From positions 1 to 64,000 of the IMG/VR virus record IMGVR_UViG_3300031566_000014: a stretch of 64,000 bases of DNA; one strand, written 5' to 3'. Shown piece after piece: positions 6,778 through 13,417 of this stretch. Every line of letters starts with the position of its first letter. Positions within the stretch are counted from its first letter, which is position 1. Source of the DNA: a virus. Below the pieces are notes generated by a model. That model had not been told where the DNA came from and did no database searches. It saw only the letters and a program-made list of their open reading frames with translations. The translations under genes were made by a program, and so were the position numbers.

Positions 6778-8133
6778 TTACATTTCCAGGACGTCCATGT
6801 GCTTGTGAACGTCCTCAGCCGTCATCGGCGGCGTGTTGTCCCGCAGCCACGCCTGGGCGCTCGCCGTGAAGGCGTCCCAAGTCGCCACGTCCTGGCACAC
6901 GCCCGGCAGCGTCGTGGGGTTCCGCACCGTCAGCGCGCGCGCGTCGATCCCGCCGGCCTTGAGCAGTTGGGCGGCGGCCTCCGGGGCGAGCTTCTCCACG
7001 TCGCGGAGCGCGTTCCAAGCGGCCCGCGTGGCCTCCACGATGGTCCGCGCGGGCGGCGCGCTGGTGCCAGGACCCTTCGGAGGCTCCCCGGACGCATCCT
7101 GGGGCTTCTCAGGGGCACTGGCGGCCTTGCCGTCGAAGGCATCCTCCGGCACGTCCATGAACTGCACGAGGTCGGCTAGGAACATGAACGGTTTGCTGCT
7201 CGTCTTGCTCTCGCCGGTGTAGGCCACGGTAGCCTCCATACCGATGCCGACATGCACCCAGGCTGGCACCATCGCCTTGCTACCCCGTGGTTTGCTGAGG
7301 GCGCATCCCGCATTGATGTGCTCCAGACGCCACCAGCCAGTCTCCTCCAGTTCCGTCACCTTCCCGCGCACCTTGTCGCCCTTCTTGAGCGCGTCGATCT
7401 GGAGCGGCTGCGCTTCGGTGCCGATAAAGACCTTGGCGTCGGCCTTGGCCGGGGCAGGGGAGGTGGCGCGGCGGGTGCCTTCCTCCTTTCTCGACTCCGC
7501 GCCCCCTGCCCCGGTATCCTCTTGCCGCGCCGCCCCGTCCCGGTCCGGCCGCCCATCCGTGTCCTCCGTGTCGCTCAGGCCAAGGGCCGGGACCAGCGTG
7601 TAGCGCCGAAGGTACGTCTGCCCGCTGCCGATGGCTTGAAGCGGGTTCTTGCTCCCGCTGTCGTCTGCGGGGGCCGTCATGCTCGTGCGTTCGGAATGGC
7701 CCTGCACATGTGTCACGATGCAGGTCACGGTCAACCGGCCATCATCATGCGGGGTGGTCTCCCACCGGTAACTCAGCCCGTTCGCTTCCAAGGCGTCGCG
7801 GATGGTGTTGGCGATGGCGCCGAGACTCGCGTGCCGGTAATGCGTCCTGATGCCAGACTTGGAGGTATAGTCCACGGTCGAGTCCTTCGGAAGCGCGGGC
7901 ACTTCCTTTTGGAACTTCGCCATAGCCTCGAAGAATGCCCGCTTGGCGCTTCTGTCCTCGAAGTCCTTGTAGAGCGTCGCCAGCCGCTCGATCACGTCGA
8001 TTCCCGCGCCCTTCTCCAGCGCCAGTGTCATCAGTTGGGCCGGCGGGCCGCCCTCCCGCACGGCGGGCGGCAGAAAGCGGGCCTCGCCCGTGCGTTCGTC
8101 TACCTCGATGGTCTTGGGGCTGTCAGTCGCCAT
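6778..8133 (-). CDS. erf: ERF-family single-strand annealing recombinase
   Basis: Single-strand annealing protein that pairs complementary strands during phage recombination, replication and circularisation. The family core spans about residues 30-195: RLATLYKDFEDRSAKRAFFEAMAKFQKEVP, then a YRHASLGAIANTIRDAL helix, and the diagnostic SKNPLQAIGSGQTYLRRYTL segment ending LGLSDTEDTDG. After residue 200 a Pro/Ala/Glu linker leads to a C-terminal extension of roughly 200 residues (VFIGTEAQPLQIDALKKGDK, MFLADLVQFMDVPEDAF), making this protein (451 aa) about twice the usual ERF length. The tail may bind partners. Runs in the same direction as rusA and the initiator, as expected of a recombination module. 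Confidence 0.93.
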   Translation of the reverse strand: MATDSPKTIEVDERTGEARFLPPAVREGGPPAQLMTLALEKGAGIDVIERLATLYKDFEDRSAKRAFFEAMAKFQKEVPALPKDSTVDYTSKSGIRTHYRHASLGAIANTIRDALEANGLSYRWETTPHDDGRLTVTCIVTHVQGHSERTSMTAPADDSGSKNPLQAIGSGQTYLRRYTLVPALGLSDTEDTDGRPDRDGAARQEDTGAGGAESRKEEGTRRATSPAPAKADAKVFIGTEAQPLQIDALKKGDKVRGKVTELEETGWWRLEHINAGCALSKPRGSKAMVPAWVHVGIGMEATVAYTGESKTSSKPFMFLADLVQFMDVPEDAFDGKAASAPEKPQDASGEPPKGPGTSAPPARTIVEATRAAWNALRDVEKLAPEAAAQLLKAGGIDARALTVRNPTTLPGVCQDVATWDAFTASAQAWLRDNTPPMTAEDVHKHMDVLEM

Positions 8134-8136
8134 TGC

Positions 8137-8298
8137 TCAGTCCTCCTTTTCGTCGTCGGGCGGGAACTCCGCCGGGTTCGCGTGAAGGCCGGTGCGCTGC
8201 CAGGGGCGCCGCTTCGGCGGGCGCCAGCCCTCCTCCGGCGGCGGGCACTCCGGCTCGTCGCGCCTGTCGTCAAGTTCCAGAAGCTCGCGGGAAAGCAT
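8137..8298 (-). CDS. Small Pro/Arg-rich protein, 53 aa
   Basis: ATG at 8298 overlaps the upstream stop as TGATG. The product MLSRELLELDDRRDEPECPPPEEG is acidic, then basic (WRPPKRRPWQR), then acidic again. Looks unstructured. The long open frame upstream of the ATG is shadow. Immediately precedes erf and is probably co-translated with it. Confidence 0.65.
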   Translation of the reverse strand: MLSRELLELDDRRDEPECPPPEEGWRPPKRRPWQRTGLHANPAEFPPDDEKED

Positions 8299-8576
8299 CA
8301 GAAGCTCCTTTCGTGGTATGCTTCGTCGCCCCTGTCGGCCTCCCTGTCCTCGCGGCTCGCCAGAATGGGGACGCATGTCCAGCTTCGGCACGAGCGGCAC
8401 CAGAAGTTCACGTGGAAGTTGTCGTGGTCGTCGTACATCGTCGGCTCCCCGCACCGGCACCGGGGGGCAGGCCCCTCCCTGATGGCCCTCAGCGCGTCGA
8501 GGAACGGCCCGTCGTCGCGCCCGCCGGCGCTGTCGTCGTCGCTCGGCTCGGGGTGCGAGGATTGGTACACGCTCAT
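8298..8576 (-). CDS. Zinc-ribbon protein, 92 aa
   Basis: ATG at 8576 chosen over 8606 because AAGGAGA lies seven bases upstream and the upstream stop overlaps as ATGA. Acidic N-terminus (SDDDSAGGRDDG), then CRCGEP...FWCRSCRSWTC: two CxC/CxxC knuckles 18 residues apart forming a ribbon at about residues 39-66. Function unknown. Confidence 0.75.
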   Translation of the reverse strand: MSVYQSSHPEPSDDDSAGGRDDGPFLDALRAIREGPAPRCRCGEPTMYDDHDNFHVNFWCRSCRSWTCVPILASREDREADRGDEAYHERSF

Positions 8577-8752
8577 CGCCGGGTCTCCTTGAGCGTGTTC
8601 TTGCACCGTTCGATGACGAAGCGATAGTCCTTCTTCGTTTCCATTCGCAGCACGTCGGCATCCAGAAACCGCTCCATCATGGAATTCATGCAGTTGACAG
8701 CGTCCTCAAGGGCAGTTCTCAGCATGGCGAGACGCATGTTGTCATCTATCAT
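8573..8752 (-). CDS. Helical hypothetical protein, 59 aa
   Basis: ATG at 8752 after AAGGAAGGAGGCGTGAC. All-helical (MIDDNMRLAMLRTALEDAVN, FVIERCKNTLKETRR). Its ribosome site and start lie in a 77-bp segment that is repeated almost exactly at 9211-9287, at the start of another gene. Function unknown. Confidence 0.72.
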   Translation of the reverse strand: MIDDNMRLAMLRTALEDAVNCMNSMMERFLDADVLRMETKKDYRFVIERCKNTLKETRR

Positions 8753-8826
8753 GTCACGCCTCCTTCCTTTCCGCCTCGCACCGCTCGGCGGCGCGGGCGG
8801 CTCTGTCGGCCTCCCGTTCGCTCGCG
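8750..8826 (-). repeat. 77-bp gene-junction repeat, copy A
   Basis: Aligns without gaps to 9211-9287 with only about eight mismatches by eye. Both copies span the 3' end of one gene (ADRAARAAERCEAE), its stop, the AGGAGGCGTGAC leader and the ATG of the next gene, so the duplicated unit is a gene junction rather than a gene. Confidence 0.8.
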
Positions 8827-8879
8827 TCGTCGCCCTGGCCGGGCAGCCCGTAGCTAAGACCGAAGGGCACGCGGGGCAT
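8754..8879 (-). CDS. Very small protein, 41 aa, partial paralogue of the 9.2 kb gene
   Basis: Found by hand: ATG at 8879 to TGA at 8754. It reads MPRVPFGLSYGLPGQGDDAS and then EREADRAARAAERCEAE, a C-terminal helix nearly identical to the tail of the membrane protein at 9215-9571 (EAEADRAARAAERCEAE). It appears to be a new N-terminus fused to a duplicated gene end. Function unknown. Confidence 0.6.
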   Translation of the reverse strand: MPRVPFGLSYGLPGQGDDASEREADRAARAAERCEAERKEA

Positions 8880-8880
8880 G

Positions 8881-9213
8881 TCACTCCACCTCCATTACCA
8901 TCGTTCCGTCTGCGCGCATAGGGCGCCAGCGGGTGGACGACGTTGGCAGTTCGTGCTTTCCCTTGCGCAGCATGGTTCCGAAATGGCTCGGCTTGGGGAG
9001 CACATGGACAGGCCCCCCGCCCGGTTCGGCAAACTCCCGCTTGCCAACCCGCTTGTAGCCGACGGCCTCCAAGTATCGGCAGTGGCAGGCAAAAGCGTCC
9101 TGTGGGGTGCCGTGGATGCGCGCGGTGTACACGCCCCCGGCAATGTCGAGTTGCGTCTGACCGCCCGTGCAGTGGTCCTCTGGTGTACCACAGAGCCAGC
9201 GTCTTGGGTTCAT
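8881..9213 (-). CDS. Hypothetical protein, 110 aa
   Basis: ATG at 9213 preferred over the GTG 15 bases upstream because the GAGGAGG ribosome site would lie inside that longer reading. MNPRRWLCGTPEDHCTGGQT, then GVYTARIHGTPQDAFACHCRYLEAVGYKRVG, a pattern of strand-helix-strand with several Cys. The RIHGTPQDAFACHCRYLEALGY type segment recurs in phage proteins of unknown function. No active-site motif seen. Confidence 0.75.
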   Translation of the reverse strand: MNPRRWLCGTPEDHCTGGQTQLDIAGGVYTARIHGTPQDAFACHCRYLEAVGYKRVGKREFAEPGGGPVHVLPKPSHFGTMLRKGKHELPTSSTRWRPMRADGTMVMEVE

Positions 9214-9287
9214 GTCACGCCTCCTCACTTTCTGCCTCGCACCGCTCTGCGGCGCGGGCGGCTCTGTCGGCCTCTGCCTCGCTCGCG
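9211..9287 (-). repeat. 77-bp gene-junction repeat, copy B
   Basis: Second copy of the element at 8750-8826. It carries the 3' end of the membrane protein gene and the ribosome site and start codon of the gene at 8881-9213. Confidence 0.8.
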
Positions 9288-9571
9288 GCGGCGCGCTCGC
9301 TGTCGCCCACGACGCGCCAGACGCGCGCCGACTGACGCCAGTAGCCCTCGTAGCCGCGCTCGTACTCGGCGCAGTCGGCCAGCACGGCGGCGCGCTCCGT
9401 CAGCCCGTGGTTCATTGCCATGGCCTTCCCCTTTGCAGGATAGGTGGTCCGCTCGCGGCAAAAGCCCAGGAAGCGCAAGACCAGCACCAGCAGCCCCAGG
9501 TAGCACAGCCCGCCCACGATGGCGAGCAAGGGCCTGTGCTCAGCACACCAGCGCGCGAACTCGCTGCTCAT
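9215..9571 (-). CDS. Single-pass membrane protein, 118 aa
   Basis: ATG at 9571. One clear hydrophobic segment (LLAIVGGLCYLGLLVLVLRF, residues about 15-34) follows a short polar N-terminus; the remainder is soluble, ending in a charged helix (ASEAEADRAARAAERCEAES). The 3' 70 bases are duplicated at 8.8 kb. Could be a small early membrane effector; function unknown. Confidence 0.75.
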   Translation of the reverse strand: MSSEFARWCAEHRPLLAIVGGLCYLGLLVLVLRFLGFCRERTTYPAKGKAMAMNHGLTERAAVLADCAEYERGYEGYWRQSARVWRVVGDSERAAASEAEADRAARAAERCEAESEEA

Positions 9572-9855
9572 GCCTTCGCTCCTTCAGTGTTGCTCCCCTC
9601 GAAAAGCCCCTCGGCCACGCCCAGCCGCTCGCCATCCTCCCGCAGTAGCCGCGCCAGTTTCCGATTGCCGGGCAGGAGAAGCTGGTAGGCCGTCCCAACG
9701 AGCACAGACAGGCCATAGACCTTCGTGCGCGCAGCCTTGATGTCGGCCTCGCGCGCCTTAGCCTCGGCCTCAAGGACGTCGATCCGCTCCCTGAGTTCGT
9801 TCATGGTCACGGAGCCGGAGCGGTGGTTGACGACGCGCGGGCTACGGCGACTCAT
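9568..9855 (-). CDS. Coiled-coil hypothetical protein, 95 aa
   Basis: ATG at 9855 after AAAGGAG and overlapping the methylase stop as ATGA; an internal ATG at 9804 is a weaker option. MNELRERIDVLEAEAKAREADIKAA is a heptad helix; a hydrophobic stretch (VYGLSVLVGTAYQLLLPG) follows. May associate with membrane or another protein. Function unknown. Confidence 0.72.
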   Translation of the reverse strand: MSRRSPRVVNHRSGSVTMNELRERIDVLEAEAKAREADIKAARTKVYGLSVLVGTAYQLLLPGNRKLARLLREDGERLGVAEGLFEGSNTEGAKA

Positions 9856-11924
9856 TCGTTGGCTCCTTTGACGGCCCAGATAGTTTGCTCGAAGTCGATG
9901 CGCGGCGAACCCTTCGCCTCGGCCAGTCGGCGAAAGAAGCCCTTACTCTCCTTCTGCGGTACGGCTCCGCTCCACATCGTCTCCTGCTTGGTGCGGGAGA
10001 CCTGCCACATTCGCCAGCGCTCGAAGACGCGGAATCCGCAGGCTTCGAGGAGCCGGCACCAGTCGTCACAGAAGGGGATGCGCTGCTTGTTGCGAACGAA
10101 GTCCTTGCAGACCCAGGCGGTGACGGCTCCGGGCTTGAGCACTTGGGCGCATTGGAGCACGATGTCGCGGGCGGCCTGCCAGAAGGTCTCGCCCCGCTCG
10201 TTGCCGAGCTGGCCCGCGGTGGAGCCGTAATCCGCGCCGTTCTGCCGCTCCATTGACGCCCGAATGGCCTCAGCGCTCGCAGGATGGCCTTTGAGTTCGC
10301 CCGACCGGTAACGGCGCGCCTGCTCAGCGGCGAACGCCTCTGGGTCCGCGAACTTCTTGGCAGCGAAGGCTCCCTCAGTTCCCTCAAACGGCGGGCTAGC
10401 GACTGCCCCGTCCACGGTCCCGGCGGGCATTTCCCCGAGTTGGCCTGGGCTTTCGCCGTAGGCGGTCACGTCGGGCTGACTAGGGCCGGCGGCGCGTCCC
10501 GTCTGATCGTCGCTGCCCTCGCGCGGAGGGAGCGTGTTGAGGCCGCCCTGGCCGGGCGTGATCGCCGCGTAGGGGGGCGACGACACCGCGCCCTCCACGG
10601 AGCCGGGCTTGAGCGCCCCAAGCTGGCCGGGGCTTGCGCCGTAGGACGTATGCTCAGGGCGCTTGCCGGCGTGTTCTGGATGCGCTTGCCGATAGCGCTC
10701 CTGTGCCGCGCGAGCCTTGTCCTGGTCACGGTACTCTTGCGTGAGGCTTTCTGAGTATGGCGGGCTAGACACGACGCCTGCTGTGCTCCTGCCGAGCTTG
10801 AAGCCTTCGGGGGCGTTGGGCGTGCGCGACCCGCCGGGGTTCTGTAGGCTCTCGGCGTAGGGCGGCGAGGTCGCCAGCCCGTCGCCCATCGGCAGCGCCG
10901 CGAGGTTGCCAGGTGAACTCTGCCCGCCCCCGTTCCAGCCCTGCGCCTTGAGCATCTTGGCGGCGGTCGCGTCGGTGCGCGTGTGCAGGCTCTCAGGGCC
11001 GGCGCTGTCCTTGGAGCCGAAGGGCGGAGAGCACACGGCCCCCTCGACGCTCCCAGGGCGAAGGTTCCCGAGGTTGCCAGGGGTCGATCCGTACTCTGCC
11101 TGCGTCCCGTTGAAGGATTCCCTTCCAAAGCGGGCGCTGTCAGGTTGCGTTGCGCGCTTTCTGTCAAACTCATCTTGACCCGGCAGAATACCCTGAAAGG
11201 GCGGGCTCGTCGCCAGCCCCGCCGCGGCCCCCAGCAGCTTCGCAAGTTCCCGGCTGTCCCCGTGCAGCATCGTCGGGCGCGGGCACTCATCGCCCCATCG
11301 GTGTATCTCGACGCTGCCCGTGATATGATGGGCCTCGTGCGATTCCTGCTGGCCGCAGAGAGCGGGCTTCGTGCAGACCCATTTTGGGCTGGGCGGCTCT
11401 GCGTCGAAGTGCACTGCCCTGTACGATTCTGGCCGCCACACGTCCTCGTCGCTGTTCATAACCCGTCGAACGGCCTGCTCCGCGAGTGCTTTGGACGCGA
11501 AACCATCGCTCTGAGGACCTCCATTGCTCTCCTCCATGTCGGCGCCCCAATAGCGGGCGGTGCCGCGGTGCCGGACGAACCACCCGCTCCAGGGTTGACC
11601 GGGGTTGCCGGTGGGGTTGATGTGACCTTCGACTTTGCCATCGCACTCGCCGCCCCTGGTCAAGGCGACGAAGCGCTCCTCAAGCTCCGCCCCCACCATC
11701 CGAAGGCCCGCCCACGCGCCCGTCAGCAGGAAGCCGCCGATGCCCGCGAAGGGGTCGATCAGTGTGCTGCCCTTGGGCCAGTAGCCTTGACTGATGCCGT
11801 GCTCGAAGATCGCACGGGCGACGGCCGGCCGCACCTTGGCCGGGTGCGCCATGGCCTCGGGCACGAGGCGGTCGCCCCAGGACTCAGAGTAAAGCCCGTA
11901 GATGTCGCGCCACTTCACGCTCAC
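9852..11924 (-). CDS. DNA methylase with six tandem SPP[YF] catalytic motifs
   Basis: Amino-methyltransferase of the N4-cytosine/N6-adenine type (S/D/N-PP-Y/F motif IV). Motif I is IDPFAGIGGF at about residues 56-65 with GAELE at 78-82. Instead of one motif IV there are six: SPPF 240, SPPF 299, SPPY 353, SPPY 387, SPPY 449, SPPF 510. Copies 2, 5 and 6 are each preceded by an (R/K/A)-PG-(S/T)-V-(E/D)-GAV strand, and most spacers contain YG-x-(S/T)-PG-(Q/N)-LG. The loops between copies (20-60 residues) are unrelated to each other. The fold then closes once (ARDIVLQCAQVLKPG...VCKDF, residues 585-609) and ends KGANE. At 690 aa it is far longer than typical single-domain enzymes. GTG start overlaps the initiator gene (GTGA). 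It may protect phage DNA or modify regulatory sites; whether one or all motifs are active is unknown. Confidence 0.85.
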   Translation of the reverse strand: MSVKWRDIYGLYSESWGDRLVPEAMAHPAKVRPAVARAIFEHGISQGYWPKGSTLIDPFAGIGGFLLTGAWAGLRMVGAELEERFVALTRGGECDGKVEGHINPTGNPGQPWSGWFVRHRGTARYWGADMEESNGGPQSDGFASKALAEQAVRRVMNSDEDVWRPESYRAVHFDAEPPSPKWVCTKPALCGQQESHEAHHITGSVEIHRWGDECPRPTMLHGDSRELAKLLGAAAGLATSPPFQGILPGQDEFDRKRATQPDSARFGRESFNGTQAEYGSTPGNLGNLRPGSVEGAVCSPPFGSKDSAGPESLHTRTDATAAKMLKAQGWNGGGQSSPGNLAALPMGDGLATSPPYAESLQNPGGSRTPNAPEGFKLGRSTAGVVSSPPYSESLTQEYRDQDKARAAQERYRQAHPEHAGKRPEHTSYGASPGQLGALKPGSVEGAVSSPPYAAITPGQGGLNTLPPREGSDDQTGRAAGPSQPDVTAYGESPGQLGEMPAGTVDGAVASPPFEGTEGAFAAKKFADPEAFAAEQARRYRSGELKGHPASAEAIRASMERQNGADYGSTAGQLGNERGETFWQAARDIVLQCAQVLKPGAVTAWVCKDFVRNKQRIPFCDDWCRLLEACGFRVFERWRMWQVSRTKQETMWSGAVPQKESKGFFRRLAEAKGSPRIDFEQTIWAVKGANE

Positions 11925-12547
11925 TGCGCTTCCCCCTTCTCTGTTCGGGGCTTGCCCCCCCCTGCACCCCCCGGAAGAGAACTGCCAGTACGGCGCAGAC
12001 TCTTAGAACCCAAGAGAACCCCAGAAGAACTTCTTCTCTTCTCTTCTTCTTCAGAGCGTAAGCGATCTTCCATGGGGTTCTCTTTGCTTCTCTTGGGTTT
12101 CTCTTTGTCTTCATGGGGGGTCTGGGGGGGGACGGTCTCGGCAAGCGCGCCCGAAATGTGGGTAACTTGTGGATAACTCGGCTTGCCGTGTCGGCTATCC
12201 TGACATGGCCCTTGTCGGCTGTCCTTACATGCTTCTTCTTTATATGTGGGCAGACGAGTGGGCCTGCCCTTGTCGTCTGTGCTGACATGGAGCACGTAGG
12301 CTTTCGGCTCCCAGCGCCCGTTCGGTTTCCGCTCCTCGGCGGACTCGATCAGCCCCTGGCTTTCGAGCGTGGCGAGCGCGGCGGTGACGCTGGGGCGGGT
12401 CATCTGGGTGTCAGCGGCCAAGGCGGCGTGGCTCGGCCAGGCGCGGTGCTGGCGGTCGGCGTATGTGGCGAGATGCACGAGCACTGACTTGTCTCCCGGT
12501 GTATCACAGCGTTGTAGCTTCGCCCAGCGGACCGTCAGCCACGACAT
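11921..12547 (-). CDS. Winged-helix replication initiator-like protein (lambda O type)
   Basis: ATG at 12547 after GGGAG. Residues 1-75 form a HTH_36/replication-O-like domain: MSWLTVRWAKLQRCDTPGDK, then VLVHLATYADRQHRAWPSHAALAADTQMTRPSVTAALATLESQGLI, where the two helices and wing are easy to place. The middle (residues about 87-118) contains a repeated peptide (STDDKGR, CKDSRQG, CQDSRHG), the translation of three DNA iterons in the gene. The C-terminal third is low-complexity and charged (EDKEKPKRSKENPMEDRLRS). This organisation, DNA-binding domain, iteron-encoded linker and interaction tail, is what lambda-type O proteins show, so the protein likely binds the iterons in its own gene. It overlaps the methylase by four bases. 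Confidence 0.82.
   Translation of the reverse strand: MSWLTVRWAKLQRCDTPGDKSVLVHLATYADRQHRAWPSHAALAADTQMTRPSVTAALATLESQGLIESAEERKPNGRWEPKAYVLHVSTDDKGRPTRLPTYKEEACKDSRQGPCQDSRHGKPSYPQVTHISGALAETVPPQTPHEDKEKPKRSKENPMEDRLRSEEEEKRRSSSGVLLGSKSLRRTGSSLPGGAGGGKPRTEKGEAQ
12168..12176 (-). promoter_or_regulatory. Perfect DnaA box inside the initiator gene
   Basis: On the minus strand these nine bases read TTATCCACA, the exact bacterial DnaA-box consensus. It lies 12 bases from the first of three iterons, inside the coding region of the winged-helix initiator. The position supports a replication origin that recruits host DnaA. Confidence 0.7.
12189..12289. repeat. Three 19-bp iterons, candidate replication origin
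   Basis: Copies at 12189-12207, 12213-12231 and 12271-12289 follow the pattern TGTCG-(G/T)-CT-(A/G)-T-(C/G)-CT-(G/T)-ACATG. Each differs from the others at only two to four positions. The first two are 24 bases apart, roughly two helical turns. They lie within the initiator gene next to a DnaA box; a pyrimidine-rich tract (12027-12055) and an AT-richer stretch (12230-12246) flank them and could serve as unwinding sites. Confidence 0.7.
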
Positions 12548-12814
12548 GGGCTACTCCCATCAGAGGGCGGGCGCGGCCCTTGGGCGTCCCCGTGTTCGAG
12601 GGCAGGTGCGCCCGCCGTGAATGGGGGCCGGCCCGCGCCGCGCCTCTGGAGGGGCATAGGGCACGTTGCGGCGGAGGGCGCGGGCCGGGAGGGATTGGGG
12701 AGCGGCGGCTGGCACCCTGCGAGGTCGGGAGGTGCCGCGGCGTTAGGTGACGGGCCGCTTTGAGTTCGGCCACGCCCGACGTTCGCCCCGTTAGGGAGCC
12801 GCCGCGTTGATAAG
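12548..12814. other. Intergenic segment without a confident gene
   Basis: GC-rich stretch upstream of the initiator. It has an open frame of 40 codons on the minus strand (ATG 12657 to a stop overlapping the initiator start), but no ribosome site and a Pro/Arg/Gly composition typical of shadow. No sigma70-like promoter is obvious. Several short GC palindromes occur. It presumably holds the untranslated leader of the initiator. Confidence 0.5.
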
Positions 12815-12933
12815 GTGCCCTGCGGGAATCGAACCCGCACCTCCGGAGCCGTCCTGCCCGTCGGCAGGCATTGCCCCGGCGAGGCGTCCACAGGTGCCGT
12901 GCGCACGGTCCTGACGCTTACCTCCGAGGGCAC
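12815..12933 (-). ncRNA. tRNA-like element, 119 nt
   Basis: The minus strand has a perfect 7-bp acceptor-like stem (GTGCCCT at 12933-12927 with AGGGCAC at 12821-12815) and, immediately before the 3' half, a perfect T-arm: GCGGG, loop TTCGATT, CCCGC (12838-12822). Spacing of T-arm to acceptor is exactly that of a tRNA. However, 88 bases lie between acceptor and T-arm instead of about 45-60; they fold into hairpins (for example CCTGCC-GACG-GGCAGG) and I cannot find a standard seven-base anticodon loop. No CCA follows. It could be a degenerate or intron-bearing tRNA, a tRNA mimic, or an attachment-site remnant. Confidence 0.4.
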
Positions 12934-13031
12934 CAAAGAGAGAGCGGGCGCGCCGTGCCGGCTGGGGGCACAGGCTGGGGAGGGAGCAGCCTGCCTGAAG
13001 GCGGCGCGCCCGCGGGTTGTCGCTGGTGAGG

Positions 13032-13364
13032 TCACGCCACTTTCTCCGAACGCAGCCGATCCTCCATCGAGCAGTCGATCTCCCGCGCGAAATACCGCTC
13101 ACGAGGCACGTCCACGCGCAGTTTCTCGCCGGGTGCCAGTTTGTGCTTGCCCGTGGCGAGCATCGCCAGAGCCTCCGGCTCGGTGAGATCGACGGTCGCG
13201 CACTGTTTCGAGTGTTCGCGCGAAATCCACCAGCCGTCGAGAACCGGAGCGGTCGTGAACAGCGCGTAGCCGGACGTGTTCGTGACTTCCGCGCGGTGCA
13301 TGTCGAGGTCGCGCGTCAGCCAGTGATATGCCCCCGTCGGGATCGCATCGGTGGTCGGGTCCAT
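13032..13364 (-). CDS. Hypothetical protein, 110 aa
   Basis: ATG at 13364 after GAAAGGAGACGAC. Beta-rich centre (TSGYALFTTAPVLDGWWISREHS) and TVDLTEPEALAMLATGKHKLAPGEKLRVDVPRERYFAREIDC. Its last residues, SMEDRLRSEKVA, share the octapeptide MEDRLRSE with the tail of the initiator at 11.9 kb, though the codons differ. No family recognised. Confidence 0.78.
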   Translation of the reverse strand: MDPTTDAIPTGAYHWLTRDLDMHRAEVTNTSGYALFTTAPVLDGWWISREHSKQCATVDLTEPEALAMLATGKHKLAPGEKLRVDVPRERYFAREIDCSMEDRLRSEKVA

Positions 13365-13417
13365 GTCGTCTCCTTTCGCCCGTCAGGGCAGTTGGGTGAA
13401 CTCGCGCCCGCGGAGTG

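Noticed and set aside
7252-8592. 446-codon open frame on the plus strand
   Set aside because: Antisense of erf and its neighbours; erf has a clear family signature and ribosome-site context, while this frame has none.
10983-12176. 397-codon open frame on the plus strand
   Set aside because: Antisense of the methylase gene; repeats mirror the SPPY repeats and no ribosome site precedes it.
12815-12838. Phage attachment site at the T-arm sequence
   Set aside because: Attractive because attP cores often match a tRNA 3' end, but no integrase gene is visible and the 5' acceptor half is also present, so I report it only as a tRNA-like element.
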